64,000 nucleotides of DNA from Gordonia araii NBRC 100433 (GTDB lineage Bacteria; Actinomycetota; Actinomycetes; Mycobacteriales; Mycobacteriaceae), in the NCBI RefSeq assembly GCF_000241265.1, contig NZ_BAEE01000063.1, positions 62,001-126,000 of the forward strand, given 5' to 3'. Position 1 is the first letter of the stretch. Every line of letters begins with the position of its first letter. Both the position numbers and the translations under genes were made by a program. The notes below the pieces were generated by a model that saw nothing but the letters and a program-made list of their open reading frames with translations, was not told where the DNA came from and made no database searches. This document shows, piece after piece, positions 7,598-16,161 of the stretch.

Positions 7598-8737
7598 CTA
7601 CCCGAGGTGGCGTCGGGCCAGCACGGCGACGCCCAGTGCGACGACATCGGCCGGCTTGGCCACCGATCGGCCGGTCAGCTTCTCCACCCGCCGGAGCCGA
7701 TACAGCACGGTGTTGCGATGGCAGTGCAGTCGACCGGCGGCCTTGGAACTGGATCCGTCGAGTTCGATCCACGCCTCGACGGTATCCAGCAGGACGTTCC
7801 TGTCATCCTCCGGCAGGTCCGCGAGACCACCGAGGATCTGTGCCGCCACCTCCAGCGAAACCGCCGGTTGTGACACGACCAGTGTCTCCACCGGCATCTC
7901 GCCGTAGTGCACGACGCCGGCACGCGCGGTGCCGGCGCATCGCAGGGCAAGCGCTGCCTGCCGCCCGCCGGTGGGTGCGTCCTGGAGCAGATCGAACTCC
8001 TCGCTGACCCCGATCCGGGCATCGAGATCCGGAGTCCACCGCCGCCGCGTCGTGCCACCCGAGACGACCGAGACCCCCATCCGCAACCCACCGCGATCCA
8101 CCCACTGAATGGCACCGGCAGGTCCATCGGAGGTGCTCAGCGCACTGATCGGGCTGTCGGTGGCGACAACGACGAGCCGCGAATCGTCGGTCCAGCCGAG
8201 CACCGCGGCGGCATGGTCGCGCTGCTGCGGATCGGACGCGTCGTCAAGCAGGTCGAGCACCGCGGCGATGCGGGTTTGTTCCACCCATCGGCCGCGGGAG
8301 TCGGTGACTTCGCGGTGCGCCTCGGCGGCCGCTGTCGAGAACTGGTCAAGGATCGACCAAACCTGCATGCCCAGCTCGAACAGCCCGCCCTCCTCGACGC
8401 TGCCGGCCGCGACGTCGCCGATTTCGTGCCACAGCTTGATCCCGGCGATCCGGTAGGCGTGCATCACGCCGGCCAAGGGGATCCCGAGTTCGGCTTTCAG
8501 GCTCCCGACACGGCGCGCGGGCTCGAGGTCGAGGGTCTCGCCGTCGATCGCGGCGAACAACGCGAGGATGTTGTCACGGGTCACCGCGTCCAACAGGTCG
8601 CGCGGCATGGTGCGCTCGGCATAGGCATCCTCCCCGGCGAGGATCTCGTCGGTGACCGACCGGGTCAGCGCGTCGGGATCGACGTGGGCGAGAACCGACC
8701 GCCTGCGCGGTTCCGCAAGACTGTGCGACATGCCCAC
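7598..8737 (-). CDS. PucR/CdaR-type transcriptional regulator with RsbRD-like N-terminal domain
   Basis: This encodes 379 residues. Residues about 15-150 resemble the RsbRD_N sensor bundle (ILAGEDAYAERTM ... LGIPLAGVMHAYRIAGIKLW). Residues about 160-290 form a CdaR GGDEF-like region. The last 60 residues are the PucR C-terminal HTH_30: LLDTVEAWIELDGSSSKAAG, then RLHCHRNTVLYRLRRVEKLTG. The GTG at 8737 is preferred because gggggt lies six bases upstream; an ATG two codons in (8731) is possible. It diverges from the aldehyde dehydrogenase/GMC operon, and a perfect 18-base palindrome lies in the shared promoter region. It most likely acts as a substrate-responsive switch for that alcohol/aldehyde oxidation operon. 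Confidence 0.85.
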   Translation of the reverse strand: MGMSHSLAEPRRRSVLAHVDPDALTRSVTDEILAGEDAYAERTMPRDLLDAVTRDNILALFAAIDGETLDLEPARRVGSLKAELGIPLAGVMHAYRIAGIKLWHEIGDVAAGSVEEGGLFELGMQVWSILDQFSTAAAEAHREVTDSRGRWVEQTRIAAVLDLLDDASDPQQRDHAAAVLGWTDDSRLVVVATDSPISALSTSDGPAGAIQWVDRGGLRMGVSVVSGGTTRRRWTPDLDARIGVSEEFDLLQDAPTGGRQAALALRCAGTARAGVVHYGEMPVETLVVSQPAVSLEVAAQILGGLADLPEDDRNVLLDTVEAWIELDGSSSKAAGRLHCHRNTVLYRLRRVEKLTGRSVAKPADVVALGVAVLARRHLG

Positions 8738-8751
8738 ACGCTACCCCCGAA

Positions 8752-8769
8752 CTGTGCACGTGCACAGTC
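8752..8769. promoter_or_regulatory. Perfect 18-bp palindrome, putative operator of the PucR-type regulator
   Basis: ACTGTGCACGTGCACAGT is fully self-complementary and lies 15 bases upstream of the regulator start and 100 bases upstream of the dehydrogenase start. A second imperfect element, CCACA-n5-TGTGG (8832-8846), is closer to the dehydrogenase. Assignment to the neighbouring regulator is by position. Confidence 0.6.
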
Positions 8770-8869
8770 TGCATCTGAAAACTCTGAGCATCGGCCTATT
8801 TCAATCCTGCGTCGGCCGCCACAGAATGTACCCACACACTATGTGGTCCGCGACACACCAGGAGACGGC

Positions 8870-10597
8870 ATGCCCACGACGAAAGCCCAGAAATCGGCCT
8901 CAATCGACACCGAGCGCCTCGACGCGGCGGTCGCCGCACTCGCCGACGGCGCGGCATCGTGGGCATCGCTTCGCGTCGCCGAGCGGGCCGCGCTGATCGG
9001 CCGCACGCACGAGTCAATCGCGCGTGTGGCGGAGCGATGGACTCGCACAGCGACGGACATCAAAGGACTCGATCCGAACTCTCCGCTCGTCGGCGAAGAG
9101 TGGCTGTCCGGGCCGTACGCCACGCTGGCCGGCTTCGGCACGGTCGCCCATTCGCTACAGGCACTCGCCGAGGGCAAGTCGCCGTTGGACGGCGTCAAAG
9201 CCCGTCCGGTTCCCGGTGGGCGCCTCGCGTGGCGGGTGCTGCCGCACGATCTGCGCGAAGGACTCCTGTTCCACGGGTTTTCCGCCGAGGTCTGGACGCT
9301 GCCCGGTGAGAAGGAGGCGGACGTGCGCGCCGGTGCAGGGGCCGCGGCCCGCGACACCGGCGCGTCCGGCGGAGTGTCGCTCGTCCTCGGCGCCGGCAAC
9401 ATCACCTCGATCGGCCCGCTGGACGTCCTCTCCGAGCTGGTCGCCCACAATCGCACGAGCATCCTCAAGATCAATCCGACCTTCGCCAATCTCCTCACCG
9501 TCTACCGGGCAGCACTGGCGCCCCTCGTCGAGGCCGACCTGGTCCGCGTCGTCCAAGGAGGCGCCGCCGAGGGCGAGTACCTCTGCCAGCACGACGGCAT
9601 CTCGCACGTCCACATCACCGGCAGCATCAACACGCACGACGCGATCGTGTGGGGGCGGGGCGCCGACGCCGACGAGCGCCGCCGCGACAACCGCCCGTTG
9701 CTGGACAAGCCCATCACCAGCGAACTGGGCGGCGTCTCCCCGATCATCGTCGTCCCCGGCAAGTGGAGCCGCGCCGATCTGCGCTTCCAGGCCGAGAACG
9801 TCGCCACGATGCGGTTACACAACGCCGGTCACAACTGCATCGCCGGCCAGGTCGTCGTGCTGGACCGCTCCTGGGACCAGCGCGAGGCCTTCCTGAAAGA
9901 GCTCCGGGACGCGCTCGAGCGCATCGCTCCGCGCACCCCGTGGTATCCGGGTAGCCAGTCCCGTCTGTCCGCCGCCGCCGACTCCCACGAATCCGCCGAG
10001 GCCTTCTCCGGCGGCCAGCGGGTGCTGATCCGCGCGCAAGCGGGCGAGGACTGCCCCGTCGAGACGACCGAGTACTTCGCCCCGGTCCTCGGTGTGGTCG
10101 AACTCGACGCCGACGATGCCGGCGCATTCCTCGACCGGGCGGTCGCGTACTCCAACGACGACCTCGTCGGCACGCTCGGCGCCAACATTCTCATCGCACC
10201 CGCGCAGCGCAAACAGCTCGGCACGGCTTTCGACGATGCGGTCGCACGGCTTCGCTACGGCGCGATCGGCATCAACGCGTGGACGGGAATGGCCTTCCTG
10301 ACGCCCACCGCGACGTGGGGCGCGTTCCCCGGCCACACCCTCGACGACGCGCAGAGCGGTCTGGGGATCGTCCACAACGGCCTACTGATCCCCGACACCG
10401 AGCGCACCGTGGTCACCGGACCGTTCCGCCCGTTCCCGCGGTCGGTGCTCGGCGGAGAGTTCTCGCTGTTCCCCAAGCCGCCGTGGTTCGTCACGGCGCG
10501 CAGCGCCGCGGGCACCGGCCGAAAGCTGAACGCCTACGCGACCGCCCCCTCGTGGCTGAAACTCCCGGGCATCTTCCTGTCCGCGTTCCGCGCCTGA
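8870..10597 (+). CDS. Aldehyde dehydrogenase family protein (long variant)
   Basis: This encodes 575 residues, longer than the usual 480-500 because of an N-terminal helical extension and extra loops. The catalytic cysteine is Cys323 in HNAGHNCIAGQ and the general base Glu285 in ITSELGGVSP. The cofactor-binding region carries LGAGNITSIGPLDVL and HVHITGSINTHD, a variant of the classical FTGS motif. The ATG at 8870 follows aggaga at 8860. The stop is 57 bases from a GMC dehydrogenase on the same strand, so the pair probably oxidises an alcohol to an aldehyde and then to an acid. Expression is likely controlled by the divergent PucR-type regulator. Specificity cannot be read from sequence. Confidence 0.88.
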   Translation: MPTTKAQKSASIDTERLDAAVAALADGAASWASLRVAERAALIGRTHESIARVAERWTRTATDIKGLDPNSPLVGEEWLSGPYATLAGFGTVAHSLQALAEGKSPLDGVKARPVPGGRLAWRVLPHDLREGLLFHGFSAEVWTLPGEKEADVRAGAGAAARDTGASGGVSLVLGAGNITSIGPLDVLSELVAHNRTSILKINPTFANLLTVYRAALAPLVEADLVRVVQGGAAEGEYLCQHDGISHVHITGSINTHDAIVWGRGADADERRRDNRPLLDKPITSELGGVSPIIVVPGKWSRADLRFQAENVATMRLHNAGHNCIAGQVVVLDRSWDQREAFLKELRDALERIAPRTPWYPGSQSRLSAAADSHESAEAFSGGQRVLIRAQAGEDCPVETTEYFAPVLGVVELDADDAGAFLDRAVAYSNDDLVGTLGANILIAPAQRKQLGTAFDDAVARLRYGAIGINAWTGMAFLTPTATWGAFPGHTLDDAQSGLGIVHNGLLIPDTERTVVTGPFRPFPRSVLGGEFSLFPKPPWFVTARSAAGTGRKLNAYATAPSWLKLPGIFLSAFRA

Positions 10598-10654
10598 GCA
10601 GACGCTCCCCCGTTCAACTCACCGACGACCTTCAGAACGACGAGGACGACACCC

Positions 10655-12196
10655 ATGACTGACGAGTTCGACTACATCATCGTCGGAGCCGGATCATCCG
10701 GCTCGGCGCTGGCCGGCCGACTCTCCGAGAACACCTCGAACAGTGTTCTCGTGCTCGAGGCCGGACCGGAGGCCAAGAGTTCCAAGATCTCCATCCCCGC
10801 CGCGTTCGCCCAGTTGTTCAAGTCGGAATTCGACTGGAACTACGAGACGACGCCGCAACCCGGTCTGGACGGCCGGACCGTCTACTGGCCGCGCGGGAAG
10901 GTGCTCGGCGGATCGTCGGCGTTGAACGCGATGATGTGGGTGCCCGGTTTCGCGGCCGACTACGACGCCTGGGGCGAAGCGGCCGGCGGCGGCTGGGCCT
11001 GGGAGTCGTTGGCTCCGCTGCTCGCCTCGACCCAGATCAGCGTGTCGCCGCAGCGCGACCCGAGAGAACTCACCGCGACCTTCCTGACCGCGGTACGGGA
11101 ATCGGGTTTCGACGTCGAGCAGGCCAACCGGCCGCAGCCCGACGGCTTCACCCAGACCATGGTCACGCAATCCAACGGTGCCCGGCACAGCGCGGCGAAG
11201 GCCTACCTCGATCCGGCCCGCGATCGGCCCAACCTGACGATCCGGACGGGTTCACAGGCGTCCCGCGTCCTGTTCGACGGCAAGGCGGCCACCGGTGTCG
11301 AGTATCTGCGCGACGGCGCGCGGCACAAAGCGAAGGCACGGCGAGAGGTAATCCTCTGCGGGGGCGCGGTCAACACGCCGCAGTTGCTGATGCTGTCGGG
11401 CATCGGCGACCCGGAGCACCTGCGCGAATTCGGGATCGACGTGGTGGCCGCTGCGCCCGAGGTGGGAGCGAACATGCGCGATCACCTGGTGAGCATGTTC
11501 GCCGTCGGCGTCGACGGGAACACTCTGAAGGATGCGACCAGCCTCGGACAGCTCGCCCGCTATCTGCTGCGGCGCAAGGGAATGCTGACCTCGAACGTCG
11601 CCGAGGCGTACGGGTTCGTCCGCACCGATCCGTCACTGGAGCTGCCCGACGTCGAGATCATCTTCGCGCCGGTCGCCTACGTCGACGAGGGCCTCACCGG
11701 CATTCCCGCGCATGCCCTGACAACGGGGCCGATCCTGTTGCAGCCGCACAGCCGAGGAGGGATCCGGCTCTCGTCGGCCGACCCAACGGCCAAGCCGATC
11801 GTCGACCCCAACTACCTGTCCGACCCCGAGGGCATCGACCGCGCGACCATGACTCGCGGCCTGGAGATCACCCAGCAGATCCTGGGCGCACCCAGCCTCA
11901 AATCGGTGATCAACGGAACCTACGTGGCGCCGGCGGGCGGCGAACGACTGTCGCCGGAGGACCTGATCACGACGGCGCTCGAACACCTTTCGCACACGCT
12001 CTACCACCCGACGTCGACGGCGCGGATGGGCAAGGACGAGAAATCGGTCGTCGACCCCGAACTCAAGGTTCGCGGTGTGGCGGGGCTCCGCGTCGCCGAC
12101 GCCTCGGTGATGCCCGAGATCATCCGCGGACACACCCACGCCCCCGCGGTCGTCATCGGCGAGCGGGCGGCACAACTCATCGGCGGCCGGCGCTAA
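10655..12196 (+). CDS. GMC-family FAD-dependent alcohol/choline dehydrogenase
   Basis: This encodes 513 residues. The FAD-binding GxGxxG is DYIIVGAGSSGSALAGRLSE (residues 5-24), and the GMC signature region WPRGKVLGGSSALNAMMWVPG follows near residue 75. The C-terminal block YHPTSTARMG ... ADASVMPEIIRGHTHAPA carries the catalytic pair; the second position is His (GHTHAP) where choline-oxidase-type enzymes have Asn (GNTNAP). It belongs with alkanol, polyethylene-glycol or choline dehydrogenases that use FAD and pass electrons to a quinone or dye acceptor. It is co-transcribed with the upstream aldehyde dehydrogenase, which would take its product. Confidence 0.88.
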   Translation: MTDEFDYIIVGAGSSGSALAGRLSENTSNSVLVLEAGPEAKSSKISIPAAFAQLFKSEFDWNYETTPQPGLDGRTVYWPRGKVLGGSSALNAMMWVPGFAADYDAWGEAAGGGWAWESLAPLLASTQISVSPQRDPRELTATFLTAVRESGFDVEQANRPQPDGFTQTMVTQSNGARHSAAKAYLDPARDRPNLTIRTGSQASRVLFDGKAATGVEYLRDGARHKAKARREVILCGGAVNTPQLLMLSGIGDPEHLREFGIDVVAAAPEVGANMRDHLVSMFAVGVDGNTLKDATSLGQLARYLLRRKGMLTSNVAEAYGFVRTDPSLELPDVEIIFAPVAYVDEGLTGIPAHALTTGPILLQPHSRGGIRLSSADPTAKPIVDPNYLSDPEGIDRATMTRGLEITQQILGAPSLKSVINGTYVAPAGGERLSPEDLITTALEHLSHTLYHPTSTARMGKDEKSVVDPELKVRGVAGLRVADASVMPEIIRGHTHAPAVVIGERAAQLIGGRR

Positions 12197-12217
12197 CGAT
12201 GCGGCCCGTTACGACGA

Positions 12218-12233
12218 TATGACTTAAGTCACA
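12218..12233. promoter_or_regulatory. GlxR/CRP-like site upstream of the small secreted protein and dipZ
   Basis: TATGACTTAAGTCACA matches the actinobacterial CRP/GlxR pattern TGTGA-nnTAnn-TCACA in 9 of 10 arm bases and has the TA centre. It contains the perfect palindrome TGACTTAAGTCA. A -10-like TATTCT follows at 12241-12246, so the site overlaps the -35 position, which would favour repression; the direction of control is inferred. Confidence 0.55.
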
Positions 12234-12290
12234 CCCGGCGTATTCTGGGTGAGGTCGGGAGACTCGCAACGATCCACCTAGGAGGCCACG

Positions 12291-12554
12291 ATGGCCAGAG
12301 TGACCACAACCCGCCGCCTGATCGCCGCGGTAGCCGCTACCGGGGCCGTCATCACCGGAATCGGCGGATTGGGCGCGACCGCCAATGCCGCACCCAAGAT
12401 GGGAACGCCCTGCGGCCCGAACAAGGTGATCACCACGATCGGCACGTGTGCGCCGATCAACTCGTCCTGCACCGGCTACGACCTGATGCTCATCGGCCGG
12501 GTCGACCGCACCGGGCGTTGCGTGATCCCGGGGATGAACGGCACGACGTGGTGA
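12291..12554 (+). CDS. Small secreted cysteine-containing protein
   Basis: This encodes 87 residues from an ATG preceded by an ideal aggagg. A signal peptide covers residues 1-33 (basic ARVTTTRR, hydrophobic LIAAVAATGAVITGIGGLGA, cleavage after ANA). The mature chain is about 54 residues with four cysteines (PCGPN, TCAPI, SCTGY, RCVIP), enough for two disulfides. The next gene is dipZ, which starts one base after this stop. That close coupling to an exported thiol-disulfide protein suggests that this cysteine-rich peptide may be a client or partner. No family recognised. Confidence 0.7.
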   Translation: MARVTTTRRLIAAVAATGAVITGIGGLGATANAAPKMGTPCGPNKVITTIGTCAPINSSCTGYDLMLIGRVDRTGRCVIPGMNGTTW

Positions 12555-12555
12555 C

Positions 12556-14271
12556 GTGAGTGGCGTAACGCTCCTGCTCGTCGGTTTCGTCGGCGGTGTC
12601 CTCGCGGGAGTGTCGCCGTGCGTCCTCCCGGTACTGCCCGTCGTACTGCTGGGAGGTGCGGGAGCGCCGACGGCAGCGGGCGCGGCCCCGTCGGACACAC
12701 ACCCCGGGCGGCTGCGCGCCGTCAGCATCGTTGCCGGTCTGGCGCTGAGCTTCGCACTCATCACCCTGTTCGGAACACTGCTGCTCGCCGCCCTGAACCT
12801 GCCGGCCTCGCTCCTGCGCTGGTTGGGTCTGGCCGCCCTCGTGCTCGTCGGACTGGCGATGCTGGTGCCGTCGCTGGAACAACTGCTGGAACGCGCGTTC
12901 GCCCGGATCCCGCAGCGACAGGTGTCCTCGAAAGGCTCCGGCGCCGGCGGCGGCTTCATCCTCGGCCTCGCGCTCGGCGCGGTGTTCGTCCCGTGCGCCG
13001 GTCCCGTCCTGGCCGCCATCGCCGTGGCGGGCGCGACCGGGACCATCGGGACCGAGACCGTTCTCCTCACCATCGCCTTCGCGGTGGGCGTATCGATACC
13101 GCTCCTGGGCATCGCGCTCGCCGGCAACAAACTCACCTCGCGCGTGCGCGGACTGCAGCGCCGCCAACGCCTCGTCCGCGGCATCGCTGGGGCGATGATC
13201 ATCGCTCTCGCCGTCGCGCTCACCTTCGACGTCACCGGCGCGATCCAGCGCCGAATCCCCGACTACACCAAGTCCCTTGCCGACCCGCTCAAGGCGCACA
13301 TCAACGTTCCGGTCGCGGCCGGCAACGGCTCGTTGCGCGCCTGCCAGGAGGCTGCCTTCAACGGCGAGGACAAAGGACTCGAAGACTGCGGACACGCACC
13401 CGAGTTCGCCGGCATCGACCAGTGGCTGGGCGGTCCGCCGATGCGGATGGCCGACCAGCGGGGCAAGGTCGTGCTCATCGACTTCTGGGCCTATTCCTGC
13501 ATCAACTGCCAGCGCTCCCTCCCCCATGTCGAGGCGTGGTGGAAGAAGTACGAGCCGTTCGGTCTGCGAGTCGTCGGAGTGCACACACCCGAATACGCCT
13601 TCGAGCGCGACACCGGCAACGTCGTGGCCGGGGCGAAGAAGATGGGGCTCACCTTTCCGCTCGCCATCGACAACGGCTACGGCACCTGGAAGGCGTATCA
13701 GAACGTGGCGTGGCCGGCCGGCTACCTCGTCGATGCCACTGGCGTGATCCGGCACGTCAGTCTCGGTGAGGGCAAGTACGACCGCAAGGAGGCCTACATC
13801 CGCGCGCTGCTCGCCGCGGCCACTCCCGGCGTCGAGTTGCCGCCGCCGTCGGACCTGCCCGACAACACGCCGGCCGACAAGCAACGCACCCCGGAGGTCT
13901 TCCTCGGCGCCTCGAAGCAGCAGATGTACGACGGCACCGGGGAGTACACCGCCGGGGTCCGGACGTTCGCCGACACCGGGCCTCCCGCGCTCCACCGCTA
14001 TCGCCTGAGTGGGACCTGGACGCTCACCGATGACGGCATCGTCGCTGGTCCGGACGCCAAGCTGACGCTCACCTACCGCGCCCGCGAGGTATATCTGAAC
14101 GTCGGCGGGTCGGGAACGCTCACGACCGTCGGCGACGGAAGCACCAAGACCGTCCCCGTGTCGGGACCGCCCAACATCCGCACCGTGGCGACCCGCTCGT
14201 CGTCGGAACGGGGAACGGTGACGATCTCGTTGTCCCCCGGGCTCACCGCCTACTCGTTCACCTTCGGTTGA
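12556..14271 (+). CDS. dipZ: DipZ-type cytochrome c biogenesis/thioredoxin protein (CcdA-like + Trx-like + C-terminal beta domain)
   Basis: This encodes 571 residues. Residues 1-240 are a CcdA/DsbD-beta-like membrane domain with about six spans and the two electron-carrying cysteine motifs AGVSPCVLPVLP and VPCAGPVLAAI. Residues about 285-430 form an extracytoplasmic thioredoxin-like domain with the active site WAYSCINCQRS. The C-terminal 130 residues are a beta-rich domain (GTWTLTDDGIVAGPDAKLTL, then TYRAREVYLNVGG) as in mycobacterial DipZ (Rv2874). The protein should carry reducing equivalents across the membrane to exported disulfides or cytochrome c apoproteins. The GTG start follows the previous stop by one base. 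Confidence 0.88.
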   Translation: MSGVTLLLVGFVGGVLAGVSPCVLPVLPVVLLGGAGAPTAAGAAPSDTHPGRLRAVSIVAGLALSFALITLFGTLLLAALNLPASLLRWLGLAALVLVGLAMLVPSLEQLLERAFARIPQRQVSSKGSGAGGGFILGLALGAVFVPCAGPVLAAIAVAGATGTIGTETVLLTIAFAVGVSIPLLGIALAGNKLTSRVRGLQRRQRLVRGIAGAMIIALAVALTFDVTGAIQRRIPDYTKSLADPLKAHINVPVAAGNGSLRACQEAAFNGEDKGLEDCGHAPEFAGIDQWLGGPPMRMADQRGKVVLIDFWAYSCINCQRSLPHVEAWWKKYEPFGLRVVGVHTPEYAFERDTGNVVAGAKKMGLTFPLAIDNGYGTWKAYQNVAWPAGYLVDATGVIRHVSLGEGKYDRKEAYIRALLAAATPGVELPPPSDLPDNTPADKQRTPEVFLGASKQQMYDGTGEYTAGVRTFADTGPPALHRYRLSGTWTLTDDGIVAGPDAKLTLTYRAREVYLNVGGSGTLTTVGDGSTKTVPVSGPPNIRTVATRSSSERGTVTISLSPGLTAYSFTFG

Positions 14272-14273
14272 GA

Positions 14274-14289
14274 GATGACAATTGTCATC
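14274..14289. promoter_or_regulatory. Perfect 16-bp palindrome upstream of the ABC transporter/two-component operon
   Basis: GATGACAATTGTCATC lies 80 bases before the transporter ATPase start and right after the dipZ stop, and a smaller palindrome gtcatgac follows at 14295-14302. The operon ends with its own NarL-type response regulator, so this is the best candidate binding site for that protein. The assignment is by position only. Confidence 0.55.
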
Positions 14290-14368
14290 GCCGCGTCATG
14301 ACAGACCGTCGCGAAACCGATGACTCTCCCCACTGCCGGTAGCGCTCGGCGTGCGCGAAGGTAGTGCC

Positions 14369-15325
14369 ATGACCCAGGTACCAGCAATCACCGCCCGCGG
14401 GCTACGACGCACCTACCGGTCGGGCTCGGACTCCTACGACGCCGTCCGCGGCATCGACCTCGACGTGGCCGAGGGCGAGGTCTTCGCCCTGCTCGGCACC
14501 AACGGCGCGGGCAAGACCTCGACCCTCGACGTGCTCGAAGGGCTGGCCCCGCCGTCGGGCGGCACCGTGGAAGTGTTCGGCTGCGATCCGATCGCCGACC
14601 GCGCCGACCTCCGCCCGCAGATCGGGATCATGTTGCAGTCGGGCGGTCTCCCGGCCGAACTCACGGTCGCCGAAACGCTCGAAATGTGGCGCGGCACGTG
14701 TTCCTTCCCGGCCGAGATCGCCGACGTCGTCGACAACGTGCGTCTCACCCATCGCCTGCACGTGCGGGTCGGTTCCCTCTCCGGCGGCGAGCAGCGGCGG
14801 CTCGACCTCGCCTGCGCGCTACTCGGGCAGCCGCGGCTGCTGTTCCTCGACGAACCCACCACCGGGCTCGATCCGGAAAGCCGGCGCGCCACCTGGGATC
14901 TGCTGGCCGCACTGAAGCGCCAGGGCGTCACCATGGTCCTCACCACCCACTACCTCGACGAGGCCGAGGCCCTCGCCGACCGCATCGCCATCATGCACGC
15001 GGGAGAGATCGCGCGCGAAGGCACGCTCGGCGAGATCGTCGACGACCATCCGTCGACCATCGCCTTCGATCATCCCGGGATCGCGCTGCCGGAACTCGCC
15101 GGTGCCACGATCGACGCCGGTGCGCGAGTCACCGTCGCCACGCACGATCTCGCCGAGCATCTCTACCTGCTGCTCGGCTGGGCGCGCGACGCCGGAGTGC
15201 CGCTGCCGAATCTGCAGGCGAGCGCCGCGTCCCTGGAGACGGTCTTCCTCACCATCGCCGACGACCATTCCACCGCGGGAGATCTCCCGTCGACCGCATC
15301 GACCACGATCGGAGCAGCACGATGA
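14369..15325 (+). CDS. ABC transporter ATP-binding protein
   Basis: This encodes 318 residues from the ATG at 14369, preceded by gaagg; a GTG 18 bases earlier is less likely. Walker A is LLGTNGAGKTS (ending at residue 51), the signature is SLSGGEQRRLDLACALLG, Walker B is LLFLDEPTTGLDP, and the switch is TTHYLDEAEALADRI. The C-terminal 100 residues form the DUF4162-like tail common in drug or lipid exporters of the CcmA/DrrA type. It overlaps the permease start by four bases and heads a four-gene unit of ATPase, permease, kinase and response regulator. Confidence 0.9.
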   Translation: MTQVPAITARGLRRTYRSGSDSYDAVRGIDLDVAEGEVFALLGTNGAGKTSTLDVLEGLAPPSGGTVEVFGCDPIADRADLRPQIGIMLQSGGLPAELTVAETLEMWRGTCSFPAEIADVVDNVRLTHRLHVRVGSLSGGEQRRLDLACALLGQPRLLFLDEPTTGLDPESRRATWDLLAALKRQGVTMVLTTHYLDEAEALADRIAIMHAGEIAREGTLGEIVDDHPSTIAFDHPGIALPELAGATIDAGARVTVATHDLAEHLYLLLGWARDAGVPLPNLQASAASLETVFLTIADDHSTAGDLPSTASTTIGAAR

Positions 15326-16161
15326 CTCAGCCAGACACCATCCACCTGCCGAGCCGAGCCAGCGGACGGCACGGCCCCCGGCAGCCGAAGAGAACCCGCT
15401 TCGGGTCGTTGGCGAAGGCCGAATGGCTCCAGTTCCGGCGAAACAAGACCTTGGTCGTGACCGGCGTGCTGTTCCCGATCGCCACCCCGCTGGCGTGGCA
15501 TTTCATCGGGAAGGGCACCACCGCCGACGCGGCCGCCCTGGCGACCAGCACGCTGGAGACGTTCGCCCTCATGGCCCTGGTCTTCGTGCAGTACTACTCG
15601 GTGTTGTCGATGGTGACGACCCGGCGCGGGGAGGGAGTTTTGAAACGACTCCGGACCGGTGAGTCGACCGACCGCGAGATCCTCTCGGCACCGGCGGTCC
15701 CCGGGCTGATACTCACCTTGATCGGTGCCGTGGTGGTCGGCGCGGTGGTCTATGCCACCGGCGCGCCGGCCCCGGTCAATCCACTGGCATTCGTTCTAGC
15801 CCTGGCGGGCGGGGCGGTCGTCTTCACGCTGCTCGCACTGGCCACCAGTGTGTTCACCAAGAACGCCGAAGCCGCGCAGATCACGTCGATGCCCGTCATG
15901 GTGTTGGCAATCGTCGGGCTCGGCTCCATCCGGAGCGTGCTGCCGGACCGCCTGGGCACGATCGCCGATTGGACCCCGTTCGCCGCCGTATCGGATCTGA
16001 TCGGCCTCGGAGCCGCCGGGACTCCCCTGGCCGGCGGCGAGCCGCTGCGCTTCGCCGAGTCGTTCGCCGATTTCGGGCGTCCTCTTGTCACACTGGGGCT
16101 ATGGGCAGCGATCGCGTTCTTCGTCGTCTACAAGCGCTTTCGCTGGGACGACCGCGGATGA
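15322..16161 (+). CDS. ABC-2 type transporter permease
   Basis: This encodes 279 residues. After a basic, proline-rich N-terminus (about 35 residues) come about six hydrophobic spans in the ABC-2/DrrB pattern. The first is LVVTGVLFPIATPLAWHFI, then LETFALMALVFVQYYSVLSM, GLILTLIGAVVVGAVVYATG, PLAFVLALAGGAVVFTLLAL and MPVMVLAIVGLGSI. An amphipathic stretch with TRRGEGVLKRLRTG, typical of DrrB-like permeases, lies between spans two and three. With the preceding ATPase it should form a homodimeric exporter of an antibiotic or amphiphile. ATGA overlaps join it to both neighbours. Confidence 0.88.
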   Translation: MTQPDTIHLPSRASGRHGPRQPKRTRFGSLAKAEWLQFRRNKTLVVTGVLFPIATPLAWHFIGKGTTADAAALATSTLETFALMALVFVQYYSVLSMVTTRRGEGVLKRLRTGESTDREILSAPAVPGLILTLIGAVVVGAVVYATGAPAPVNPLAFVLALAGGAVVFTLLALATSVFTKNAEAAQITSMPVMVLAIVGLGSIRSVLPDRLGTIADWTPFAAVSDLIGLGAAGTPLAGGEPLRFAESFADFGRPLVTLGLWAAIAFFVVYKRFRWDDRG

